A program made the translations under genes and the position numbers. A DNA stretch of 7,949 nt. Source: Pseudomonadota bacterium (lineage in GTDB: Bacteria > Pseudomonadota > Alphaproteobacteria > Rhizobiales > Aestuariivirgaceae). The stretch is from assembly GCA_016522385.1 (NCBI GenBank), contig JAEKFU010000718.1:1-7949 (forward strand), in the 5' to 3' direction. This document shows, one piece after another, positions 1 to 5,166 of the stretch. Below the pieces are notes generated by a model, which was not told the DNA's origin, searched no databases, and saw only the letters and a list, made by a program, of their open reading frames with translations. Position 1 is the first letter of the stretch, and every line of letters starts with the position of its first letter.

Positions 1-402
1 GAGGTGCACAGCCCGAGCCTTGCAGTCCGGTTGCCCAGCGTTGTGTCGCTGAAGACTTACATCAAGCCGGCCGTGTACCCGGCCTTTACCCGCTTCAATG
101 TGTTCCTGCGCGACCGGTTCGAGTGCCAGTATTGCGGCAGCGGCAACGATCTGACCTTCGATCACCTGATCCCGCGCTCGCGCGGCGGCCAGACCACATG
201 GGCCAATGTGGTCACCGCCTGTTCGCCCTGTAACCTGAAGAAGGGCGGACTGATGCCCGATCAGGCGCACATGTGGCCGGCGCAAAAGCCGATCCGTCCG
301 ACCGTCTACCAGCTGCACAAGAACGGCCGGCTGTTCCCGCCGAACTACCTGCATGAAAGCTGGCAGGACTATCTCTATTGGGATACCGTGCTCGAGCCGT
401 AA
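1..402 (+). CDS. HNH endonuclease, 3' part (5' end outside window)
   Basis: Open from the first base to a TAA at 400-402, giving 133 visible residues. The frame already reads Glu-Val-His at the edge, and in this alphaproteobacterial family roughly 50 more residues normally precede this point, so the gene is cut by the window and the GTG at position 4 is probably not the start. The HNH (McrA-like) zinc/nuclease core is intact: CQYC at residues 42-45, the catalytic Asp-His pair at 54-55 (in FDHLIPRSRGG), Asn69, and a second zinc knuckle CSPC at 74-77 followed by Asn78. Family knowledge gives a one-metal DNA nuclease fold; the cellular role of this housekeeping-type member is not established, and no restriction or phage gene is visible beside it. 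Its last 28 nt overlap the convergent dsbB-like gene. Confidence 0.88.
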   Translation, partial: EVHSPSLAVRLPSVVSLKTYIKPAVYPAFTRFNVFLRDRFECQYCGSGNDLTFDHLIPRSRGGQTTWANVVTACSPCNLKKGGLMPDQAHMWPAQKPIRPTVYQLHKNGRLFPPNYLHESWQDYLYWDTVLEP

Positions 403-899
403 TGGCCGCGTGCGCCGCGAAACGCCGCCCCGGCTATAATCAGCGAAACAACGACATTCCAGCCGGCAAAAGACAACCCGGCAAAGCGCCATTGCGCGTC
501 ATCACATGACACGGCATGGGCTTTGCTGAGGTCCGGCAGCCCACCGGACAGCCCCGTACCGCCAGCGCAAGAAGCAGGCCCCGGCCAGAACTTCCATTCG
601 ATACCCGAGTGATAGGCGCCAAGACCCGCATTCGCCAGAGCGATCAGGCCGCACAGGACGAGGCCCCAGCGGACCAGTTGTTGCCGGTCGGGCCCGGCGG
701 CGAACAACAGCACTAGACTGAGCGGCACAACCGCATAATAGGCCCAGCGCTGCATGAGGCATAAAGGACAGGGCCAATAACCTCCAATCAGCTCAAAACC
801 CAAGGCGCCCAAAATGGTGGCCAATGATATGACGAACACAGCCAGCGTGGCTCGGCTGGTATCGAACTGGTCTAACGCAATCATTTCGTCAAAACACAT
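375..899 (-). CDS. dsbB: DsbB-like disulfide bond formation protein (quinone-linked thiol oxidase)
   Basis: Inner-membrane protein of about 174 residues (numbering from the ATG at 899). The N-terminal redox pair is CPLC at 44-47, directly after the first membrane segment (about 16-36) and before a QRW motif. The second, periplasmic pair is Cys111 and Cys132, after a YHSGIEWKFW stretch. Further hydrophobic segments lie near 53-69, 76-96 and 142-160, the four-helix DsbB layout. DsbB proteins pass electrons from DsbA to quinone and so drive periplasmic disulfide formation. The start is uncertain: TTG at 923 is unlikely (no Shine-Dalgarno), ATG at 899 overlaps the upstream gene's TGA by 11 nt, and ATG at 884 lies just beyond that stop. 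Either ATG implies translational coupling to the YqaA gene. The end overlaps the HNH gene tail. Family assignment is firm; the physiological DsbA partner is not visible. Confidence 0.9.
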   Translation of the reverse strand: MCFDEMIALDQFDTSRATLAVFVISLATILGALGFELIGGYWPCPLCLMQRWAYYAVVPLSLVLLFAAGPDRQQLVRWGLVLCGLIALANAGLGAYHSGIEWKFWPGPASCAGGTGLSGGLPDLSKAHAVSCDDAQWRFAGLSFAGWNVVVSLIIAGAAFRGARGHYGSSTVSQ

Positions 900-1470
900 A
901 GCGGATTGCAACGAACCCGCCAACCAGTAAAATGCCGAAAGCCAGCGTCAGCCAGCCGAGATATTTCTCGATAAAATCCTTGATCGGCGGGCCGAACCAG
1001 TAGAGCAGCCCACATACCAGGAAGAACCGCATGCCGCGCGACACGATGCTGGCTGCGACAAAGATCGGCAGCGCCATTTTGGTGACACCGCTGGCAATGG
1101 TGATGACCTTGTAGGGAAACGGCGTCAGCCCAGCAAAAAACACGATGGCCAGGCCGTGTTCGTTGTACCTGGCGGAGAAACTGGCGAACTTTTCTGCCAA
1201 ACCGTAAAACGAGATGATCGCCTGACCGACCGTATCATAGAGAAAATAGCCGATGACATAGCCGAGCAGTCCGCCGATCACCGAAGCGATCGTCGCGACG
1301 GTGGCGTAAAACCACGCCTTATTGCGGTTCGCCAACGCCATCGGGATCAGCATGGCATCTGGCGGGATCGGAAACACCGAACTTTCGACAAACGCCACTG
1401 CCGCCAGCACACCGGTCGCATTGCGGTGCGCCGCCAGACCCATCACCCAATCATATAGCCGTCTCAGCAT
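889..1470 (-). CDS. YqaA/DedA-family (VTT/SNARE-associated domain) membrane protein
   Basis: Integral membrane protein of 193 residues counted from the ATG at 1470. An in-frame GTG at 1494 would add eight residues; I prefer the ATG because family members typically begin MLRRLYDW. The VTT-domain signatures are visible: Glu29 followed by the re-entrant FPIPPD motif (about 33-38), a Gly-rich helix (66-74), the second re-entrant motif GLTPFPYK (114-121), SRGMRFF with Arg145 and Arg148 (144-150), and a final helix around 171-189 ending in basic residues. DedA-superfamily proteins are implicated in lipid-carrier (undecaprenyl phosphate, phospholipid) flipping and membrane homeostasis. The YqaA branch is poorly characterised, so transport of a specific lipid is inference. 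It is the upstream gene of a leftward pair with the DsbB-like gene, overlapping its probable start. Confidence 0.87.
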   Translation of the reverse strand: MLRRLYDWVMGLAAHRNATGVLAAVAFVESSVFPIPPDAMLIPMALANRNKAWFYATVATIASVIGGLLGYVIGYFLYDTVGQAIISFYGLAEKFASFSARYNEHGLAIVFFAGLTPFPYKVITIASGVTKMALPIFVAASIVSRGMRFFLVCGLLYWFGPPIKDFIEKYLGWLTLAFGILLVGGFVAIRYVF

Positions 1471-1530
1471 GGCTCGCCAGATACGGTTAATCACTTGATT
1501 CGTCTATTGCAGATTTGTGGCAGTATCCGG

Positions 1531-1558
1531 TTGACGCGGCGCGCCGCATGCCTATGAT
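1531..1558 (+). promoter_or_regulatory. Probable sigma-70-type promoter of tRNA-Leu
   Basis: TTGACG (1531-1536) and TATGAT (1553-1558) are separated by 16 bp and would start transcription near 1565, about 8 nt before the mature tRNA at 1573. Each box matches its consensus at five of six positions. The discriminator after the -10 (CGCGCC) is GC-rich, as in stable-RNA promoters under stringent control. The spacer contains a perfect 12-bp GC palindrome (1536-1547). Confidence 0.7.
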
Positions 1559-1572
1559 CGCGCCGATTTGAG

Positions 1573-1659
1573 GCCCCTGTGGCGGAACTGGTAGACGCGG
1601 CAGACTCAAAATCTGTTGCCCGCAAGGGCGTGCTGGTTCGAGTCCGGCCAGGGGCACCA
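1573..1659 (+). tRNA. tRNA-Leu (anticodon CAA)
   Basis: An 87-nt class II tRNA with encoded CCA. The acceptor strands GCCCCTG (1573-1579) and CAGGGGC (1649-1655) pair fully, followed by discriminator A1656 and CCA 1657-1659. The D arm contains the GG of AACTGGTAGA. The anticodon stem GCAGA/TCTGT closes the loop CTCAAAA (1605-1611) with anticodon CAA at 1607-1609, reading UUG. The long variable arm has a GCAA loop between CCC and GGG (about 1619-1628), typical of leucine tRNAs. The T arm is GCTGG/CCGGC around TTCGAGT. I see no copy of its 3' end nearby and no integrase, so nothing marks it as an occupied attachment site. Confidence 0.97.
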
Positions 1660-1781
1660 AAGAAGTCGCGAACTTGTGAAGTCGAAAACTGGCCGGTCAG
1701 CCTCGCGTCACGTTATCACCGCAACCTTGTCATTGATCGCCCACCCATCCAATGCTAGGACTGCACCGGGTCAATTGGTGG

Positions 1782-1798
1782 AGCGCGAAGGCGCTTTT
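1782..1798 (+). terminator. Weak hairpin with T-run downstream of tRNA-Leu
   Basis: AGCGC (1782-1786) pairs with GCGCT (1791-1795) around a GAAG loop, and T1795 runs into TTT (1796-1798). It could end the tRNA transcript about 125 nt downstream, or lie in the leader of the carboxypeptidase gene. The stem is only 5 bp and the T-tract short, so this is tentative. Confidence 0.25.
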
Positions 1799-1847
1799 AG
1801 AGAGAACTCGGGCGTTAATTTCTTACAGGCAGGCGTAGCCACCAAAA

Positions 1848-3218
1848 ATGCCGATCAAAGCATTCATCGCGTCAGTATTGATGTTGCTGGTCCTTACCGC
1901 GGCACCTGCCGTGGCCGGGCCCAGCCTGGTCTTCGATGCACGCTCCGGCGATGTTCTCCTGGCCCACAAGGCGGGCGATGCTTGGCATCCGGCTTCGCTG
2001 ACCAAGCTGATGACAGTCTACGTAACCTTCCGCGCCGTGCAGGCCGGCAAGATGTCGCTCAAGCAGAAGATCAAGATGACCAAGCAGGCGGCCAAACAGC
2101 CGCCGAGCAAACTGGGCTTCAAGCCGGGCAGCCAGTTCAGTGTCGATTTTGCCATCCGCGCGCTGATGGTTCGTTCGGCAAATGATGTCGCTGTCGCCCT
2201 CGGCCAGGCCGTGTCCGGCGGCAGTGAGCAGCGTTTTGTCAATATGATGAATGCCAACGCCAAACGCCTCGGTATGACGGCAACTCACTTCGTTAACCCG
2301 CACGGGCTGCACGATCCCGCGCAAATCACCACCGCCCGCGACATGGGCATTCTGGCTGCATCGCTGATCCAGGAGTTCCCGCAGTTCCGATCTTATTTTT
2401 CACAAACCCACCTCAAGATCGGCAAGCACAAATTGCGCAACCGCAACGGCCTGATCGGCCGCATGAAGGGTGCCGATGGCATGAAGACCGGCTTCGTCTG
2501 TGCCTCCGGCTTCAATCTGGTTGCCAGCGCCACCCGCAACGGTCGCCAACTGGTCGCCGTCGTGCTCGGCCACAAGGCGGCTGCCCCGCGCACCAGGTTC
2601 GCCGAACTGCTGCTCGAGGCAGCCTTTGCCAGCAAACGGCGCTATATCGGCGGCAATGGCCGCATCGCCGCTCTCAGCAACCGGGTCGGCGCGCCGGCCA
2701 ACATGCGAAAGCGCGTGTGCCACAAACGCGGCGTCAAACTCGCCAGAATCAAGGAAATGTCCGGCTGGGGCGTCACACTGGGCAAGTATCGCGGCCCGCT
2801 CACCGCCGAAGCCATGCTCGATGGCCAGACTCTTCTGACCCGCAGCTTGATCGAAGGCGGCAAGGCCGGCGTCATGCGTGTACCCTACACCAGGAACTAT
2901 GTTCCGACCATTTGGTCGATTCGCCAGGAAACCGCCCTCAATCTATGTTCTCAGCTCAAATCGCGTAGCAATCACTGTAAAGTGGTGCCGCCCTCGAAAT
3001 TCACCGAAATGGCCCGGCTGTCAAAAAAGGAGGCTGCTGAGCGAGCTGCCCGCAAAGCGCGTAAAGCGAAAAAAAAGCGAAACAAGAAGGCCAAAAAGAA
3101 GCGTAGGAAATCCAAGCAGGCAAAGCGGAAGCCCAATACGGCAAAGCAGACACGCAAGCCGGTGGAGCAAAAAAGCATAAAGGTCGAACGGAAGAGCAAG
3201 CGGATAGAACGGCAATAG
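1848..3218 (+). CDS. D-alanyl-D-alanine carboxypeptidase (peptidase S11) with Lys/Arg-rich tail
   Basis: A 456-residue exported serine carboxypeptidase that trims the terminal D-Ala from peptidoglycan pentapeptides in the periplasm. Residues 1-23 form a signal peptide (Lys4, hydrophobic core, cleavage after AVA). The penicillin-binding motifs are complete and correctly spaced: SLTK at 50-53 (catalytic Ser50, Lys53), SAN at 110-112 and KTG at 213-215. Residues about 270-385 form a region I do not recognise as the usual PBP5 beta domain; it has Cys367 and Cys377, which could form a disulfide. Residues 388-456 are extremely basic (34 Lys/Arg of 69), and there is no evident C-terminal amphipathic anchor. 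The tail codons include a run of eight A at 3069-3076. The ATG at 1848 is preceded by AGGCAGGCG at a long spacing. It is first of a likely operon with the GTPase gene 14 nt downstream. Family is certain; tail function unknown. Confidence 0.93.
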   Translation: MPIKAFIASVLMLLVLTAAPAVAGPSLVFDARSGDVLLAHKAGDAWHPASLTKLMTVYVTFRAVQAGKMSLKQKIKMTKQAAKQPPSKLGFKPGSQFSVDFAIRALMVRSANDVAVALGQAVSGGSEQRFVNMMNANAKRLGMTATHFVNPHGLHDPAQITTARDMGILAASLIQEFPQFRSYFSQTHLKIGKHKLRNRNGLIGRMKGADGMKTGFVCASGFNLVASATRNGRQLVAVVLGHKAAAPRTRFAELLLEAAFASKRRYIGGNGRIAALSNRVGAPANMRKRVCHKRGVKLARIKEMSGWGVTLGKYRGPLTAEAMLDGQTLLTRSLIEGGKAGVMRVPYTRNYVPTIWSIRQETALNLCSQLKSRSNHCKVVPPSKFTEMARLSKKEAAERAARKARKAKKKRNKKAKKKRRKSKQAKRKPNTAKQTRKPVEQKSIKVERKSKRIERQ

Positions 3219-3232
3219 CGCGTGGTTGGGTC

Positions 3233-4393
3233 ATGGGGCACAAAGACGATACAAGGTCTCCCGTTCCGGTATCGGTGCTGACAGGATTTCTCGGCGCCGG
3301 CAAGACCACCCTGCTCAACCGGCTGCTGAGCGATCCTGCAATGGCCGGCACCGCTGTCATCATCAACGAGTTCGGTGAGATTGGCCTTGACCACCTGCTG
3401 GTCGAGACCGCCGACGACAATATCTTTGAAATGGCCTCAGGCTGCCTTTGCTGTACCATTCGTGGCGATCTTGTCGACACGCTCATCAGGTTGATCGAGC
3501 GGCGCGATACAGGCGATGTCATGGCATTCGACCGGGTGGTCATCGAGACCACCGGACTCGCCGATCCGGCCCCTGTCCTGCACACGCTGATGAACCATGC
3601 CTATCTTCTACAGCGTTTCCGCCTCGAAGGCGTCATCACAGTTGTCGATGCCTACAACGGCCCCGAAACGCTCGACCGCCATGCAGAAGCCGTCAAACAG
3701 GTCGCCGTCGCTGATCGCATCGTGTTGACCAAGGCGGACCTACTGGTCGGCGTTCCAGGCGAGAACCAGTTGTTCGAGATCGTCGGCCGATTGCGCAGGC
3801 TCAATCCGGCCGCCCGGCTGCTGGAGGTCCAGCGCGATGTCTCCGCCAACCGCCTGTTCAATGCCGGGCTATATGATCCCGAAACCAAATCACCCGATGT
3901 CGCACGATGGCTGGCCGCCGACGCCTATGAGGTACCCAAGCGGGCGGCGAGAGGTCGACGCCGCCGCGGCAGCACCACGCATGCTCACGATCATGCCGGC
4001 CACGACCATGACGTCAATCGCCACGATGATCACATCCGGGCATTTTCGATCGCCAACGACAAACCTATCAGCCTATGGGGTTTCGAGCTGTTCCTGGAAC
4101 TGCTGCGAAGCTACCACGGCCCCAATCTGCTGCGCGTCAAGGGGATCGTCAAGTTGGATGATGACGAGACCCGCCCGATGGTCATTCATGGCGTTCAGCA
4201 TGTCTTCCATCCGCCGGTCCGGCTAGAGGCTTGGCCGGACGACGATCACCGCTCGCGGCTGGTATTCATTACCCGCGACATCGAGCGCCAGGAGCTCGAC
4301 AAGCTGTTCCAAGCCTTTACCGACCCGGTCCACGGCGGCGCCGATGCGTTTCGCGATGACACGCTATCGCTTAGGCGTGGAGATCGGCAATGA
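3233..4393 (+). CDS. COG0523/CobW-family G3E GTPase, putative metallochaperone
   Basis: A 386-residue cytoplasmic P-loop GTPase. In order: Walker A GFLGAGKTT (18-26), the family metal-site motif GCLCC (CxCC, Cys71/73/74), the switch/Walker B region ETTGLADP (105-112), base-recognition TKAD (166-169), a linker with a basic stretch (RGRRRR, 240-245), then a His/Asp loop at 250-267 with seven His and five Asp, and the C-terminal CobW_C domain (about 268-360). G3E proteins of this group deliver metals (zinc, cobalt, nickel or iron) to client proteins using GTP. The CxCC and His-rich loop support metal binding, but the metal and client cannot be read from the sequence, so a cobW name is not justified. 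It starts 14 nt after the carboxypeptidase and shares ATGA with the next gene. I saw no Zur-like operator in the short upstream gap. Confidence 0.92.
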   Translation: MGHKDDTRSPVPVSVLTGFLGAGKTTLLNRLLSDPAMAGTAVIINEFGEIGLDHLLVETADDNIFEMASGCLCCTIRGDLVDTLIRLIERRDTGDVMAFDRVVIETTGLADPAPVLHTLMNHAYLLQRFRLEGVITVVDAYNGPETLDRHAEAVKQVAVADRIVLTKADLLVGVPGENQLFEIVGRLRRLNPAARLLEVQRDVSANRLFNAGLYDPETKSPDVARWLAADAYEVPKRAARGRRRRGSTTHAHDHAGHDHDVNRHDDHIRAFSIANDKPISLWGFELFLELLRSYHGPNLLRVKGIVKLDDDETRPMVIHGVQHVFHPPVRLEAWPDDDHRSRLVFITRDIERQELDKLFQAFTDPVHGGADAFRDDTLSLRRGDRQ

Positions 4394-4746
4394 AACTTTA
4401 TGGCCTGAAGAACTGCGACGCCTGCCGCAAGGCGCTCAAATGGATGAAGGACCGCGACATCACCGTTGAATTCATCGATGTCCGAGGCGGTGAGATGACC
4501 GAGCCAGACATTGCCCGTTTCGTGGCCGCCGTCGGCTGGCAAACCACCCTTAACCGCAAGAGCACCACGTGGCGCAGCCTCGCGGAATCGGAAAAAGCCG
4601 ATCTTAACGAGTCCAAGGCCATTGGTCTGATTGCCCGCAACCCGGCTCTGCTGAAGCGGCCGGTTATCGACGCCAAGGGTGAGATTATCGTTGGCTTCAA
4701 TGGTGCGGCCGAGGTCAAGATCAGCGAAATCTTGCAGCAAACCTGA
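4390..4746 (+). CDS. ArsC/Spx/YffB-like thioredoxin-fold protein
   Basis: A 118-residue protein of the ArsC/Spx superfamily. It opens with a beta strand (MKLYGLKNC) and the redox motif CDAC (Cys9, Cys12), followed by helix RKALKWMK. It also has NRKSTTWR (55-62), and the fold's cis-proline region is KRPV (89-92, Pro91). Length matches the family. Spx-like proteins use CxxC as a thiol switch, and YffB-like ones have been proposed as glutathione-dependent reductases. The Cys9 position corresponds to the ArsC nucleophile, but arsenate reduction is not supported by context (no arsB, arsR or acr3 nearby). The start ATG overlaps the GTPase stop (ATGA, 4390-4393), indicating coupled translation. It is the last gene of the unit, followed by a terminator at 4757. 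Family confident, substrate unknown. Confidence 0.87.
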   Translation: MKLYGLKNCDACRKALKWMKDRDITVEFIDVRGGEMTEPDIARFVAAVGWQTTLNRKSTTWRSLAESEKADLNESKAIGLIARNPALLKRPVIDAKGEIIVGFNGAAEVKISEILQQT

Positions 4747-4756
4747 CTGACAATTC

Positions 4757-4786
4757 ATGCCACCAGATCACGTGGTATGATTTTTT
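4757..4786 (+). terminator. Rho-independent terminator of the carboxypeptidase-GTPase-ArsC-like operon
   Basis: ATGCCAC (4757-4763) pairs with GTGGTAT (4772-4778), 7 bp with one G-U pair and an 8-nt loop. It is followed by GA and six T (4781-4786). It begins 10 nt after the ArsC-like stop codon. It overlaps the last codons and stop of the convergent TusA-like gene (stop at 4768-4770), so part of the hairpin is coding on the other strand. The other orientation lacks a T-run, so it should act only rightward. Confidence 0.7.
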
Positions 4787-5031
4787 CGAATGACAAAGAT
4801 CAACACGCCATCACTCTCGTCAGACGAAACAAGCTCGTGACCAACTTCATTGCAATAGTGCGGAAAATCAATAATCGCTGCGGGATCGGTTGCCAACACC
4901 CTCAACAAATCGCCGTTTTCCATGATTTTTAACCGTTTTTGCGCTTTCAACACCGGCAGCGGGCACAGCATGCCGCGCACGTCGATTTGTTCGGTAACCC
5001 CGTCCAACCGGCTTGTGTCATCAGCAGCCAT
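4768..5031 (-). CDS. TusA/SirA/YedF-family sulfur-carrier protein
   Basis: An 87-residue protein of the sulfurtransferase TusA family. The diagnostic active-site motif CPLPVLKA holds Cys23, preceded by DVRGMLC and followed by the helix QKRLKIMENGD, then LRVLATDPAAIIDFPHYC (43-60) and a C-terminal strand ending in charged residues. TusA proteins carry persulfide sulfur on this cysteine for tRNA thiolation, molybdenum-cofactor maturation or other sulfur transfer; paralogues are many, so this need not be the tRNA-modifying one. The start is set to ATG 5031: a GGA lies about 7 nt upstream on the minus strand, while the alternative TTG at 5043 has no Shine-Dalgarno. It is divergent from the formate dehydrogenase operon with a 135-nt shared intergenic region, suggesting a link to sulfuration of that enzyme's pterin cofactor (inference). 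Its 3' end overlaps the opposing terminator. Confidence 0.9.
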   Translation of the reverse strand: MAADDTSRLDGVTEQIDVRGMLCPLPVLKAQKRLKIMENGDLLRVLATDPAAIIDFPHYCNEVGHELVSSDESDGVLIFVIRKNHTT

Positions 5032-5166
5032 GGTATATTCCAAGAATGAAATTTAATCATTGCAAGACGGTCGCGACAGCGGCTGTTGCGCAAGCGTGAT
5101 AGCATAGGTACGCAGTGCAATACATCATTGAGGATGTTCAAGGCTACAACTGGGCGGGGGGACGAC
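5032..5166. promoter_or_regulatory. Divergent control region between TusA-like gene and formate dehydrogenase operon
   Basis: This 135-nt gap must hold promoters for both directions, but I cannot pick convincing -35/-10 boxes. It carries a cluster of short dyads: TTGCAA (5060-5065), GTCGCGAC (5070-5077), ACAGC-G-GCTGT (5076-5086) and TTGCGCAA (5086-5093). The two TTGC..GCAA-type sites are centred 27 bp apart. The position suits a shared operator; formate dehydrogenase operons in other proteobacteria are often under LysR-type control, but no regulator gene is in view. The right end has GGGCGGGGGGACGAC just before ATG 5167, a strong purine-rich ribosome binding site. Confidence 0.4.

Noticed and set aside
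1727..1761. Possible promoter for the carboxypeptidase gene (TTGTCA or TTGATC followed by TAGGAC)
   Set aside because: The -35-like elements have no acceptable -10 at normal spacing; matches are too poor to list as a feature.
1573..1847. tRNA-Leu as an integration site for a mobile element
   Set aside because: No repeated copy of the tRNA 3' end, no integrase and no compositional break are visible; the downstream gene is a housekeeping cell-wall enzyme.
1616..2185. 189-codon plus-strand frame beginning inside the tRNA
   Set aside because: It starts in the tRNA-Leu variable arm and overlaps the carboxypeptidase in another frame; the protein is low-complexity with no family resemblance.
3219..3232. 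Zur operator ahead of the COG0523 GTPase gene
   Set aside because: The 14-nt gap is too short to hold the palindrome and no similar AT-rich dyad is seen ahead of the operon.
3001..3585. 194-codon minus-strand frame across the carboxypeptidase tail and GTPase start
   Set aside because: Antisense shadow of two well-supported genes; its composition simply mirrors the Lys/Arg-rich codons.
4390..4746. True arsenate reductase of an arsenic resistance operon
   Set aside because: The CDAC motif and lack of arsR, arsB or acr3 neighbours fit the broad ArsC/Spx/YffB group better.
4246..4758. 170-codon minus-strand frame opposite the ArsC-like gene
   Set aside because: No motif, no ribosome site, and it opposes two genes with clear domains.
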